Positions 1 through 13,889 of a stretch of 64,000 bases of DNA are shown one piece after another. The number at the start of each line of letters is the position of its first letter. The stretch's first letter is position 1. The notes under the pieces were generated by a model. That model was not told the origin of the DNA. It searched no databases and worked only from the letters and a program-made list of their open reading frames with translations. The position numbers and the translations under genes are program-made. The stretch comes from Hyposmocoma kahamanoa (taxonomy: Eukaryota > Arthropoda > Insecta > Lepidoptera > Cosmopterigidae): contig NW_020653200.1 of assembly GCF_003589595.1 (NCBI RefSeq), forward strand, positions 5,113,800 through 5,177,799, read 5' to 3'.

Positions 1-1046
1 CACTATTAACATCAATTATGGTAAATAATTTAGTACAATGAACCTAAAAACGTACTTTAATATTCAAGATTACAATTTAAATTTATAACTTAATGAAGAA
101 AATAGTTGTTTTTAACTTTCACAAATTTTAATATTATTTTGGTTTGCAAATAATAAGTGCTTGGTTGATTTTGTGAGCGTTTATTTAGTCATACGTAAAC
201 TACATAATAAATAGGTAGTTTTCATTTGATATATTACAGTTTGTTTATATCTTCGAAAAATAATTTAGTTATGTTACATTTCCTTTGATCTTTTAGATAA
301 AGAAAAACTGCGTGAAAAATATTTAGATAAAGAAAAAATCTAAAGTTGCGCTTTCGCGAACTTACACTGTATGTGTAATGTAAATAAAATTTACTTAATT
401 TACATGGTAATTTATTGGTTTTTTTTTTATTTCTACCTCGTGTTTTTATTAGGTCTTAAGCCAAATAATAAAAAACAGACCGAACAAGCCGAATACTAAT
501 ATTCGAATATTCGTTGCAAATCTAAACAATCATCCGGGAGATAAAAAAATTTGCGATTTACAATTCTCGACCAAAGATGTCCCCGAACAAGGAACTTTAC
601 GTAAACATTGCTGTTAAGATACTCAGATCCGACTTCAAGAACCAGAACACTGTAAAACAAACCCATAGTGATAGCAACTCCACACACAGAGGCACAGCGA
701 GGCTTAAAATTTCATACACAAGACTATTAAACGTGGATCGCGCCGCTTAGTATAGCTGAATTTATTAGGCCCTCAGTCAATCCTTCAATTACATTACATC
801 ACTATTCAGTCGTCGCATCAGTGCGCTACCTTACGAGTACCGTATATAAGTCTTACGAGATTATACTGCAGTTACGTCAAGCACTTTTGGAAGTCATCGT
901 GCCTCAATATGGAAATTTTAAGTTAAAGACGATAAAACGCAGATACAAATTTGTGATCTATGAACTTTTATCACAGATGTACACGAAGATCCCTATAACT
1001 TAATTTTCTTTGTTACACAACCACCGACTATTTTTTTATAATATCA

Positions 1047-1208
1047 AGTGACGGGACGAACAAGTCGTGCGCTTGATGGTAAGCTACACGCCTGTCCATA
1101 AGTTAAGTGCCACTCAGAGCTTTAAATCGCAAACATCTGAGAGGCACTGTCCCTGCTCCCGTCACCCTGAGACATAGCTGACAAGTCCCATGTGCCTGTA
1201 ATTTCACC
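1047..1208 (+). repeat. Interspersed repeat A, copy 1
   Basis: This stretch shares its order of words (GACGAACAAGTCGTGCGC, then GCCTGTCCATAA, then GTGCCACTC, then CACCCTGAGACATA, then GACAAGTCCCATGTGCC) with copies at 20851-20952, 23222-23354 (inverted) and 28301-28495. It is a dispersed, short, repeated family, probably a SINE or the end of a LINE. I cannot name the family with certainty. Confidence 0.75.
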
Positions 1209-4200
1209 TATGTACAGACTATACAGAATTCTCGCAAATACCTATTTCGAACTTGAAAAGCAATCATTACAGCAAGGGATGTCAAATGCAAACAAATGTT
1301 GTCACGAAATTTTCATATCTCACTCACGAGCAAGAGAACAAACGTGTTGGTTACCAAATTACTATTACCATTCAGTCACTATGAGCCTACTTGATAATAG
1401 TCCATCTTGAATTACCTATGGTAAGAATTACAATACATTTTTTTTCTAACTGGACATTGGACTAGACTAAACTGCGACAACCTACGGGATACTTAATAAA
1501 TAAGTTCGGTGACCTAACTGGGTGAATCACGGAATAGGATTCACACAACATCAATGTGGTTTACTTAATAGTGGTCATCTAGTCTATGCAATAAAGACTG
1601 ATGAATTAACTGTCTTGACAGTATGTATGGAAAGCTACATGTATATCCAAGATTAATCTAAACGAGACATTTGAGAAAGGAACTATTGTGGTTATATATA
1701 CTACAAGTCTTCACTACACATATGTATATCTATATATATTAGACAACTTAGTTACCTTATTGTGACCTATTAACATCATTAAGTATTATGCTGTGATACT
1801 CTTATCGCAGAGCAAATGTAAGTGTTTGCAGCAACAAGTCTAATTTCGGATATTTAAATACACAATGTTCTTTCACAGCTAATTGTAATTTAATCACTAT
1901 CTTTTACCAATACAAAGACTATGTCAACCTACAGAGCATCATATTACATGTAAAGCGTATCATTTTCAACAGCGTTTTGTACGAGCTAGTGCTCGTTCAC
2001 AATGGGCTCCAATTAAAAAATCTTTCTGTAGTTCCAAGACAGAAATACAAGTCACGAAATACATATTTCCAGTCTATTTGAAATCCATCATGAACTAAGT
2101 ACTACATTTAATAGTGTTCAGTGTGCCATTCAATGAAAGTTTATAAAATATTTAAATTGAAATATTGTATATCTATAGTAGCATTAGTTTGGGAGTCGTC
2201 GTTATATCACTTAGAAAAATATTTTATAGCGGTTATATTAAATAAGTTGTACCAGTACTCTAATATCTGTAAAGTATTTTAATACCTGTTGATTACATAA
2301 GTATGTAAGTAGACAATACACTATTAGTCTTTTCACGCATATTAGGTACTACACATTAGGCACGTAAACAGGAGGAATGACCAAAGGTTTAATAAAGGCA
2401 AGCATATCGATGGCCTAGTGCACACTTGTACCAACTACACTTTTGCTAATTTTAGAGTAATTTGAAAATTTAACTTCCAATTCCAGAAATAACTTGCTAT
2501 GTATGACTGATTCATAGCATTTATAAAATAGTGTAACTATTAGGTAATAATTTACTTTATAACTCAATGGCTCTTACACTAAACTTGCAGAATTATCGCT
2601 CAATTAAAATGAAACCCCTTGCACTAGCACAATTGAGTAGACATGTGTAGCGCTTAATTCTTTAGGTAATTAAAAATTATCCAACAGTATGCAATTATTA
2701 CGTTTGTGCTCGTAACACTCGAGTACTAAAATCAGTTAAGGTGATTGTGCACAATTTTTTACCAAAATTCTCAGCATGATGTGAGTTTAGTGTCTTTGTG
2801 TCCCAACTACATGATTTTTTCTGGAAATAAAATCAGTTTATTTAAAAACGTATGTTAGATTAAGTAATTCCCTAAAAAATAAGAACACTCCATTATTGGA
2901 GTCCTGTTTTGAGATCAGTTTACTTGGCGTAACGTTACAAGAAAGAGACAACATATTGGAGTTCTGATGAATGGGAACGATGCAGGGTGACATTTAACGC
3001 ATTTGGCACCGATAAAACAAAAAAATTAGATTTCGCACTCAGTGCAAATGTATGCCAATTCATCGATATTACAGAACCATAAAATTCGCACCTGTATTAC
3101 GTGCCTTCACACTGAATCCTTAGAAATAACATTATCTGAGGTAATGTATAGATAGCGACTGCTGCACACTATATGATAGTTTCTTTGAAGTATATATACG
3201 GCTACAGTTCACTGGCAAGAATTCTATTTGTACTTGATTGCGTCACGGTGCTTTGCAGTAATATGCTGAATGTACCATTCTTTCCTATAAACATTTTATA
3301 TACAATTAAAACGATTCCGTATGACAATCAAAGCCGTTTCGAAAGGCTGATATGTTCACGAAATGTATTTCATAGATGTAAGTACACATGAAAATATAAT
3401 TATCATCTATGTAACATATGAACATTGTTTTTATTATCATATCACTAACTTTTAAGTCAATTTATATGTAGTTATGATTGTATTCTTTCCGTACAATATA
3501 AGGTTTATTATTATGTGTTACAAAAAAAGACTTCCCATAACCATTTTATGAAGAGCTTTGACAGTTTTATTTCATGACAATTACTACTATATCGATGACG
3601 TGAATAATAAATTATTGTATTATTAGTGTAGTAAACTACACGCCATTGAAGTTCAAAGTATAAATGATTCCGAATAAACAGCTTCAATCTACTGAACTAA
3701 ATCATGTCAGAGCTTTTTATAATGATGTATGGACTACAATAGAAATTAGTACTTTGAACACATTCAATGATGAAAGTGTCGTCCTTGTAAGAAGGACATT
3801 ACACTATAATGTCACGACGTTAATTACACTGGATGCCACAAAGTGTATGATATGTTTTCGTTTGAATTCATCTTACTACTATTTGCTGTTATAAAACTAC
3901 AAGAATAGATTTATTTAAGAGTAAAATTGCGGGGAACATGTAAATTATTATATTATAATTATGTACTTATTTTAAATGTATTACACTAAATTTATATAAA
4001 GGAATTTATGTCTCTTTTATATAATATATAATTATTCATGAAATCAATATACCCTATTTGCAAATTCATTAATAAAATCGAGGTAAATAGATATTCAAAC
4101 TGACGACAGTTCCACGTAAGTGTTTGAAGAGCTGTGTAGCAACAAAATGTAACTCGTGATTATGACTAACGACTATGAGAAGTCAAAGCAACTAAAAAGG

Positions 4201-5911
4201 TATTGGTTACTGATACACAGGTCTCCTGCCCTCCGTTTTGGTAGCACAGTCGCATCAGACGCAAGATGAGCATTCGCGCGCGCTCTTGAAGCAGCTAGTT
4301 ATACAAAGTTAATCAACTCAGTGGCGTTACTTTCGCAAAACTTTTAAACAGTCTGACACTTCGACGGAAGGTTCTTTCTGTACTACCAAGATGTGCAGCA
4401 GCGTCAGTTTGAGAAACTAATGAACAGTCCACGCAATCATGTCAGTAAAACTTGCGCAATTCAAGTACGCGTTTACAACAGCAAGCGGTATATTGTGCAG
4501 GCTGCTTATTTACGTGAATGGCGCAAGTTCACTCGGCTCAAAAACTTTACTTTTTTAATATGATTGACCGTGTAGCGAAGCTCAAACGAGCGCGCACATA
4601 GGTTGCGGAACTAGCAATCTTTATTTATTTTAGTCTTGTATACCCCGCAATAAAATTTTAAAACATTGCTTCATTTCATTCATAAACTAACGCGAAGATG
4701 AACATTTATGCAAAACTCAAGACGTAGCTTACAAATTAAAATGAATACATGGTAATTATATAAAATTGATTAATTAAAAATTAACCTATTTTATTCTTTG
4801 GTGAAAATTAGAACTGTACAAATACGCTAAATTGGGTTTAGTGACAGCGCGCTGGTAGAGTCGCAATTATTAACGTGACAAGTAACGAAAGAAAGAAATA
4901 GATAATAAAGAAAATCGAAAACATTGCTAACGAATTAACATTCCGTTGTAGTCAATATATTAAAAAATAAATAAATACATTGGTTTAGAAATGTTTCAAA
5001 TCGTTATTTACAGAACTACCAAAACAGGAAAAGCTCCCGAGGAAAAAAGCACTAATCGGAATTGTTAGTAACACTTGAAAATCAATATATTAGCAAATTA
5101 TTTGTCCCAATAGTAAAAGGAATGGGTGCTCGATTGGTAGTTTGCAGTACCCATATACGTAGCGAAATTCATTCAAAATTTTCATATAAAATTTCTAAAG
5201 AAAGAAGTAATTTATTTTAGCAAAGTATTTATCAATTAAGGTGAAATATTATCTTTTTTTGCATGTGAGACGTAACATGAGCACATATTAGTACGATTTT
5301 TATATTATATACGAAGAAACTTCGCTTTGTCGCATTTATTAAAGTCTTATAGCTAACATTATTACTTAGATTTATTATGCCGCAAAGAATAACCACTTAA
5401 CGTGTTACATATACAAAAATTCGTTGATAAATTAATTCAACCACTCGCAATAGCTGTTTGTATGCTCGAAATAAGTAATCGTACGGTGAACCATATACTT
5501 ACGCAATTACTGCAATATTTATTACATTACACATATTACTTGTGCTGATTAAATTGTACAATTCGTTATTTGCATAACCGTCCAATATAATATACAAATT
5601 ATAACTAATAATAATAAAAGATAAGAACAATACATTAATGTTACTGCTTGACAAGACTAATAAATATTACAAACAAAAAAAATTTTTTTTTGAAAATTAA
5701 TTTAAGAATTAAAATAACGTGTCATTAACCTAATAATTTTAAGCTCCACAGCCTTGATAATATAAAAACGTACACGAGTAGTATTGGTTGAATAATGTAG
5801 TACTGTAAATCGTCAGCATTTAATACAAATTTACAAGGAGTTCATCAATTAAAAATATGCAAACTGTATATAGTGAATAACAGGCATCCGCCTACAGCTA
5901 TTAATGCTAAT

Positions 5912-5917
5912 TTTTAT
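5912..5917 (-). terminator. Candidate poly(A) signal of the SOCS gene
   Basis: TTTATT on the plus strand reads AATAAA on the minus strand, about 330 nt after the SOCS stop codon. This is a plausible 3' UTR length. Other AATAAA words exist further downstream, so the choice is tentative. Confidence 0.3.
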
Positions 5918-6244
5918 TCTACGCCATGTAGAAAGCAAATTTTTTACACCATGCTTGTAGGTACTAAATCGTATCTAATGAATATATATTATTTTTTATG
6001 TCATAAATTCTGAAAGAAAGAGCAAAGATACCATATTAAACGTGTATGAATTGTTACGGGAGCAAAATGTTAAATATCGTATCGTTTATATGCATAAAAT
6101 TAGGTCACGCAATATAAATTATTCAATTGAAAATTCCACAGAATATCAATAAAAGTCACAAGCACGAAACAAGTTATATAAATACAACAACACCATAATC
6201 CTAATTCGTACAGTCTTGTAAAATTAGAATTGGTATAACATGAC

Positions 6245-9200
6245 CTATGCATCAGCAAGGAGCTCCGAGTAGTAGTGGTTGGCGCTTAAATAATCCAAGA
6301 GTCGCCGAGGTAGCGGCAGACTACCGATGAGGTCCCGACGCACATTTTTAAGTATTACAAATCTGCAAAACACATTAACGTTTGGTAACTAAAATTTATT
6401 GATCATTACATTCGCCAAGAAAAGTAGAGTAATTATTGTACCTGCACATATGTTGAAGGCTTTGCACCCGCTTGAATCTAGATACGGGGTATAACAATTG
6501 CACCCGCACTGGGCCCAGTAGGGGTCTTAAGTTCAGGAAGAACAGGTATCGTCCACTGCGCGACGTCTCTACAGCGTTTTCGATAAATTCCACTATAGTT
6601 TGCGCTTTAAACATCGTACAGCCACCGAAGCAAAAATTACCTACAAAAACGCACCATACAACCATTAATCAACAAACTCTTTATGGAATAACTTTAGGTG
6701 TGTTGAGCAATACAATCGTAGTGTCAGTCTACCTTGATCATGTTCTATCCTGACATGTCTGAGCCCATTCAACTTGAAAGTCAAAGTAAAAATATAATGG
6801 TCATCACTGCTGTCACGCACTATAAATGAGCCATCCGGTTCGTTGGAGAGAACTTTCTCGGCTGCTTCTACCGATAACGGACCCCAATACCATCCGTACT
6901 GCAAAAACAAGTCAAAAATAAGAAAACAACGTACCAAGCATACAATTGTCAAGCAACAAGTTTAGAAAACTTACGTCTTTTACTTTCTCTATGGATGTAG
7001 CAAAGTCCGTTACATTGTCTTCTTCGTTAGCGGAGCGACGAGAGGAATGTCCTGCTTGTGGGGAGCGCGGCAGAGGCGGCAGTGCACGGCGCACCGCAGC
7101 AGGCAAAAACCCTTCCTTGTCATCGTCCCCTTTGTCCTCGTCTTGCGCGTCTTCAGTTACAGTATGGCGTCGCCAACGGAACAAATTGCAGAAACTTTGC
7201 TTCAAATTAATCGACAAAATCCTCACGGGTGACATTTTTTCCTTATGAGTTGGATTCATTGTCATTTTCTTCCCGGGCTTGTCATTATTACTTAAATCTC
7301 TCTCTTTTTGATTAGTTTCCTTATGTTTCTTACTTTTCGTGTTAACGCAAAACGAGTTTTTAGACTTCTTATGATTATTGTTCGTTTCGGCGGTTTTTGA
7401 CACCTCAATGCTTTCTGTTAGGAACACCGCTGTGCCAGCCCTGGGTTCCTTGTGTTCTACGTTTGCAGGTTTAGCCTCTATATAAGTGCGCCTGTGTAAG
7501 TCTAAATTGAAACTCGCTACGAAAGTGCCATTTCGCTCTCTAATAGAATCTAAGCGATTCTTATGAGGGTGTGGATTGGCATACAACGAGTTCAAATATT
7601 TCTGTATTTCCACCATTGTTAGAGGTTTAGGTCCGTTTTCAGGTTCTGTATTTTTTTTGGAAGATCCTGGTAAACTGAAACGTTTAGTTTTGGTTTCTTT
7701 ACTCTTGCCGCCTTCTTTCATTCTGAGATTTTTCTCGGTGGGTAACGCAGTCGCTGGCATATTTTGTGGCGTACTGTTGCCGCGCTTCTTGTTACTCTTC
7801 CCAGACTTTTTACTTTTCAAATTATTTTGAGGGCGTATCATATCAACAGGGACAGCATAAATGTCACTGTCGAAAGGGACATTGTATAAATCAGTAATGT
7901 CAGATGTTTTAGCCGAAAGTGTATCGTGAGAAATAGCTTGAGTAATGAAGCTGGAATCGTCTGCTTGAAATTGAGTGACAAGAGAGTTGTGGCTGCTCGA
8001 CAGCCGCGACGAGAGTGAATTTCGAGAGGATGGCCTGGTCGTGCGGCATGGACTTAGGTGCAGCAGTCGAGGGCTCGCGATTCGATGATTCAAACAGTGA
8101 TGACGTTCATAGAAAGATTCCGGCTTCAGGTATCTTGGGTACAATGGCGAAGGGTGTTTATTTCCTCTTGACACTTCTAAACTCGTGATTGCGTTATTAT
8201 TCACAGACTCATTTTTAATGTTCGAACTGGGGGACACACATAACACTGTGGGGTTATCTACACCAACTGGTTCGAGAATATCCTGTAAGTAACCAAATAT
8301 TGAGTAATTTGTTAAAATGCATGATATAATAAAGACGAGTACCCACCTGAAACTCTCGCGGAGGGTCAATAGTTGTGAAAACTGCTTTTCCCGGGCCCTT
8401 CTTTACAGTATTGAAGAAGTCGCCATACATACGCTCTGAGGCATCGGTGGACTCACAAAGCGACAGAGATCGTTCATCGAAATCGCTCTCTTGTAACTGC
8501 ATAAATTAACGTTTTTGTTAGTACAATACTTAATAAACATGGCAAAACAAACAATGATCAACAGCATGTTAATAAACAATTACTGCACATAGACATTCCG
8601 AAGGAACAACATTGTGGTTTATTTATGGCTTTTGGCAATTAAATAAATAATAAAAAGCAAATTATTTATATCATGATCTGTTGATTTCCAAGATTTGAAT
8701 GCCCAAATTTTGTTGAACTTATATTGACATATGAATGTACATGATAAGACCGGCCACACTCTCCCTCAATTATTGCACCACACTAAACAGTAATTTATGA
8801 TAGAATGCGAATGGCTGAAAGTTTTGTTTTTGTAGACAATCCTTCTAGGCACATCATGATGGCAATATGGAAGTTCTTTTATAATACAAGATCTCAGTGT
8901 TCTCTCAAGCTCTTCATATTTTAATCAAGTTTAAATTGATGAGTACTTCTCAAGACAATGCTGAAGTAAAACCCCCCAAAGGTTACCCACAGCAACATGT
9001 GTCAATTTAACAATCAGATGTTATTATATAGAGCTACATATATCATGGCAACATTAACATTGTAACAAGTGTAACATTACAAGAAAAATAATTAATGAGT
9101 TATCTATCAAACCAAAAATCCATTTGGATCTAGTATTTGATAAGAAGTTTCAAGTATCATTTATTCCAAAATCATAACGAATACATAAAGATACCTGATA

Positions 9201-12200
9201 CAATACACGATCTTTATTGCTAACCAGCAACTATACTACAATAAATTTCCATAATTGGATTTTCACAACTGAGGACCTTTGTGTATATTGATTTGGAGAT
9301 ACATTGTCTGTAGCAACTATTCCAATTTAGGAAGTGATTCAAAGCATCAAAGATCTTGGATTATAGACTAAGATTTCTGTGGTTAATCACAAAATGATTC
9401 TCACTAAGTATAGTTTTCTTACTACAATAAACTTTCTTTTAATTTTCCTGATGTTTCTAAAGCTGCCATATGCCGCTAGTCAGTCAACCTGCGACTATGA
9501 AATGTAACCATTCCAAAATATCAGGAACATAAAAATAAAAATGTGTCAGTGGTAAGAAAACTGTAATTAGTGATAATTTACCTCGTATTACTCAGGATGT
9601 CCTTAAGAAACTTAAACTTTAGAAGCTTAGAAATCAAGCATATCTTATTACACTTTTATTACATTATGAACTACAACACTGCAAAAATGCATTTACATTT
9701 TCAGCAAAACAGAATATATTTTTCTTGGCAATAATTCTACAAAATTGCATTGCATTTGTAGTAGAAGGCACAATTTTAGTATTGAATAAAAAATTTATTC
9801 TTATTTATACTGAAGTGTAAATAATTTAATGTGTGGTTAATTTTTGTTAATTTACGAAGACTGTGGAAGAGATCTGCAAGAGAGCATCTTTCTGTTGTTG
9901 ACAATATGCACTACAGCAATGTGGTGTTATTTACTATATATAGGTATTGTTGCTGGTGTGACATTACTGTTTTCGTAACATTGTCCACACAAACAACAAT
10001 AAATCATAATAACCTATAGATTTGTTAACTACATAATAAGTATTTTTGTTCTATTCAAGATGCCTACATAAGTATTGTAACCAATACAAATACAGCATGT
10101 AAATACATATAATTTAATTTCAAATCATAACGATTTTTGTTTCATATAATGTAAATGTAGAGTTTTATGAGGAGCAATGTGCATTATAATGGAACTCTTT
10201 TAAATGTGTACACTCAATCCCAGAAATCACATGTAATACAATGTAATACCAATGTTGGCAATTGTTTTGTGGCCATTTGAGAAATATATATACTGAACTC
10301 AACAAATTGTGCATTGTAACACTCTGTGTACTAGAACATTCACTGAAGTAGTTCACAATAATAATGGCTATCTATTGGTCTGGGCTGGGCTCTTGGTGGG
10401 ATAGTTACTATGAGACACTGAACAAGTAGTGTCCGTATTGACTTATGATTATGAATTTAAAAAGTCAATGTTGTGAGTAGTTTAGTTATATAAAATTCTG
10501 CAACATGGCAAAGGTCATAAGTCTTATTTAAAATTACAGAGTTGTAAAATTTACAACAGACCTGAACATGATGTCAATAAGGATGTGTAACTCTTTTGTT
10601 ATATATTCTGCAATATTAAGAAGAAAGAGTGTTTCTCACAATTTTGGCATTGGTGTCAAATTGACTATTTTTCCAGCCCGTGCTGTTGAGTTCCTCAATT
10701 AAATCGACATAATAAATAATAATAATAATGTGCCAGAAACAGACCCACAGGTTGATTCAGAACCTTACGATAACTCTGTTGGCGACCAATTCGATTAGAT
10801 ATCGTATGATTTCTTTTCATTTTTATTCGCAATAACCAAATAGAACGTCAAAGTTTCGTATTCGAAACCGAACCGAAATGACGTCACACCCGTACGATTA
10901 CTCGTACTTTTCGGCCGGCAATGGCTACGAACGTCATTCAGAACACAGTTATTGAATGATAGTTTCCCAACTTCCTATTGTTTGCAAATCAAGAATGTAA
11001 CATGGAAATCTTTTATTATTTTAAATAAAATCTGGATCATTCAATTTTATTAGTTTATTTTAATGCGAGACTAATGCATTCCTATAATTTAAGCCTTTAA
11101 AGATTTAAAAATGTATATACATATTAAATATGTATATAAAAGGAATAATTTTTCTTGTAACCCATATTCACTAACTCCGTAAACGTTGTTGGATAACGTT
11201 TAACTTGAATGTTCCTAATAACTCAGAAAGCGCCAATCCAATTGAATGATTAGAGTTCTGAATCGTGGTCCTGGTCACAAACTACAGAATTCCCTGTACT
11301 ATATGCTGTGCTTTTCAGAACATATAGACAACACTAATTTAGAAAAAAAAATTTAACCCAAATTCGTCCCTCCATGAATAAAAAGTTTGATGAGAAGGCT
11401 CATCCCGCACCCAAATTGCAAATTGTTGAGTTACTGAGGTTATCAAATAGCAACTGAGAATAAATAATCATAGTTACAGAAAAACCACTACCTACTAACA
11501 ATTTTTTTCTTATTCACTTTGTTTAAAATATTTTCTAATGTGAATAAATAATAAATAAACTTGTTTATTGAATAACATACTGTACAAATGAATAACTAAA
11601 GACTAATTATGCGAATAAATGTAGAATATAACACATATACCTTAACTAGGAGAATCCTGTATTTCAGGTAAAAAATACTAATTATACAGGTGAATATATG
11701 ATGAGTGCTCTTTCTTCTCAGGACAGTAGTACATTAGTGTAACGCAAGCAATGTTTCACCCATCAGTGATCAATTCTTACAGTAACAATTATGTTAACAT
11801 ATAAATGCATTCACAAAAGCTGCATACTATTATAATTAAAATGACAATGTAGTACAAAGTAAATTTATCATTTCATGGCACACAAAAAATCATCATTTAG
11901 GAAAGCCAATGTATTGGTGTGTACCTTGATTTTAATTTCTCCTTTCGTTAGAAGGAAGCCAATTGAGGCGCAAGATGATCATTGCGAATCCTACAATTAA
12001 AACCATTGTTACTAAATGCATTATGTATAGGATAAATGTATAAATAACTACCTTGGTATAAAATTATGCACTGATTGAGAACAATGTCCTTATAGTTGCT
12101 TCTTCCTGCTAGAATTGTTGTATTGCACTCGACGCCTTTTTTAAAACAATCATTAATATAACATTTACGTACATACATAGATACCTACACAGTCGAAATA

Positions 12201-12404
12201 TCTCTACATAATACAAGCAACTGTATTAAATACTATCTCAAAAGATTAGATAGATAAATATGTTGAAGTTTATACCTCTGATGCTACGTGATGCCATCCG
12301 CTCGCGGAATCACTCGAAAACGAACCACTTGTAATCAGGAGACCACTGTCTTCACTCAATGGAGGTGCTTCCGAGAGAGTTGAAAAGGAAGGTGGTGAAT
12401 CCAT
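6245..12404 (-). CDS. Socs16D: Suppressor of cytokine signalling, SOCS6/SOCS7 type
   Basis: Six coding exons on the minus strand: 12404-12276, 8496-8347, 8282-6975, 6898-6733, 6640-6442 and 6362-6245, giving 689 codons; every junction has GT-AG and the phases close. Residues 1-529 are low-complexity and basic. The SH2 domain starts at about 530 (YGWYWGP) and has the phosphotyrosine-binding arginine in GSFIVRDSS (about residue 557). A SOCS box follows: an SLQHMC Elongin BC box, then LPLP as Cullin-5 box, ending LSANHYYSELLADA. The family recruits Elongin B/C-Cullin 5 ubiquitin ligases to phosphotyrosine partners and damps receptor signalling in the cytoplasm. Two Tyr-x-Val-Pro motifs at residues 226 and 235 suggest SH2-adaptor docking. 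The ATG at 12404 opens exon 1; the ATG at 8502 straddles an acceptor and is unlikely to be used. The gene is divergent from MED23. Assignment to the SOCS6/7 branch is firm; the fly symbol is by similarity. Confidence 0.9.
8497..12275 (-). other. SOCS gene intron 1
   Basis: This 3.8-kb intron separates the first coding exon from the rest. It begins GTATAA on the minus strand and ends with a TTTATGCAG-type acceptor. It contains no exon-like segment that I can support. A TGACGTCA octamer lies at 10879-10886 in a less AT-rich patch, and a fragment resembling the SINE at 13.9 kb lies near 11,280-11,310. Confidence 0.7.
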
Positions 12405-13109
12405 CACCCCAAAGTCAATAATAATGTGTAATGTACTTTATGAGACATAGATGATAAATTGATAATTTCTTTTTCGAAGAAATTTTTACACAAGAATTGC
12501 CTACATCTTCTTTTATATAGAATCACAAATTATAAAGATATAGTATAGAAATGGTATAGAATGAGAAATGTATGAATGAATGAATGAACTATTTTGAATG
12601 AAAGAAAAAGCTAAGAGCGAGTTGACGAAAAAATACTATTAGAAAACTATTCATTTTGTGATTAATAATAATTGAGATTCTTTTAGTCTCTTTTGCGATA
12701 ACTGTTTTTTATACGCCATATCTTACAGGATGGAAAAAAAATAAAGGAAATATTTATCGAACACATTATTAACATTTATTTTGAGAGTGTTAGCATCGAC
12801 ATCACAAACTTTCATTCATTTCATTTCACTTTGGCCACCAACTTGTCATCTTACAGGGGGCTAACAGTGTCCTGCATTGCAGTCCGCCGCATAATGCAGG
12901 ATTATGAAAGTAGTTGCAGCGTGCAAGCCATCCTGCAATCCTTTAATGCGACCTGCGAGATTCCGTACGTGGGTCATACGCAAGATAGTGTGTGAGTAGT
13001 CTCCTGCTTGGGCGATGGGCGACGAACTGCCATGCACGTAATCAATGGGGTGTTTTAGGCCATGGAAACAAATTTTCCATTCTCTTAAAAGGGGTATTTT
13101 CTTTAGGGG

Positions 13110-13610
13110 TCTTTTGGAGTCTTTAATCATAATTTGAGGTCAAAAGTTTTTTTTCGCCATTTTTTTATATGGCTGCCATATAAGTGCTTTTTTCGTTAAA
13201 AAATAGCCGCCGAATGAGACTCACTCTGTTTCAGCTGAAAATTGGCATGTGGAGGCCTCTAGAAGTGCCAAATAATAATTTGTGCTCAAAATTTATTTTT
13301 CGCCATTTTCAAATATGGCCGCCATACATGCGTTTGTTGACAGTAGAAAAAAAATTGTTTTGATCCCTTCCAAAATAGTCATGTGGGAGTATCTAAGAGT
13401 GCTTGATAATAATTTGTGATCAGCATTAGTTTATCGCCATTTTTCAATATGGCTGCCATAGAAGTATTTTTTGGCGGTAGATGAAAATTTGCTCTAATTC
13501 ACTTGAAAATCGGCATGTGGGGGAGATCCTCACATAGAGATTATGGCTGTTTAATAATAATTTGCGGTTTTAAATTTACTTTTAGTCATTTTTCAATATG
13601 GCCGCCATTT
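13110..13610. repeat. Irregular tandem array of ~134-150 bp units with GCCAT palindromes
   Basis: Four diverged units each contain a block like AATAATAATTTGTG, then CGCCATTTTTCAATATGG, then a palindrome ATGGC(T/C)GCCAT. The CGCCAT words fall at 13155, 13301 and 13435, and the related word GTCATT at 13585, so spacing is 146, 134 and 150 bp. Another ATGGCTGCCAT lies at 14421-14431. Confidence 0.8.
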
Positions 13611-13632
13611 GTTAATTCTTTTAAAAATATAA

Positions 13633-13690
13633 GTGCCGAGGCCGTAGGCCGAGGTCTAGCGGAGGGCGAAGCCCGAAGCGTCCGTACGCT
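13633..13690. repeat. GC-rich patch of nested short palindromes
   Basis: Immediately after the tandem array the sequence changes to a GC-rich run with overlapping self-complementary words such as GGCCGTAGGCC and GGGCGAAGCCC, then CGTACG-rich words. It is unlike its surroundings and may be the end of an inserted element. Confidence 0.5.
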
Positions 13691-13889
13691 ACCGTACGTA
13701 GTTAGTCGAGTACAAGATTTCACAATTGTTCAAAATCTAAAGCGTACTTCCCGATGTAGTGGAAATAAGATACTTATAGCGTTGTTGTATCTCGATCATC
13801 TCTCTGATAGATTCTTTTTTCTTGGAAGCTATGCCAAACACAGAAGTATTTAGGAAAAAAAATACCAGACAATCCTCCAAATTTCTGGT

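Larger units (their letters stand above)
1..6244. other. Non-coding 3' flank of the SOCS gene
   Basis: No open frame here shows a recognisable domain or exon-like borders. The part just below 6244 is the probable 3' UTR of the minus-strand SOCS gene. An interspersed repeat copy lies at 1047-1208. The rest is AT-rich sequence with scattered TTTATT/AATAAA words. The patch at about 4,200-4,640 is locally less AT-rich and could hold regulatory sequence, but nothing specific can be named. Confidence 0.6.

Noticed and set aside
6946..7248. Plus-strand open frame of 100 codons
   Set aside because: It is antisense to SOCS exon 3, whose coding assignment is supported by splice phases and domain order.
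8500..8502. ATG at the start of SOCS exon 2 as the gene start
   Set aside because: The ATGCAG is the intron's acceptor; the upstream exon at 12404-12276 joins in phase.
10879..10886. TGACGTCA cAMP-response-type octamer in SOCS intron 1
   Set aside because: A single 8-bp match in a 3.8-kb intron has weak support; no cluster of sites around it.
12861..13130. Minus-strand open frame of 89 codons ending ATTFIILHYAADCNAGHC
   Set aside because: No recognised domain; it runs into the tandem array and is probably repeat sequence. It could be a transposon fragment, but I cannot support that.
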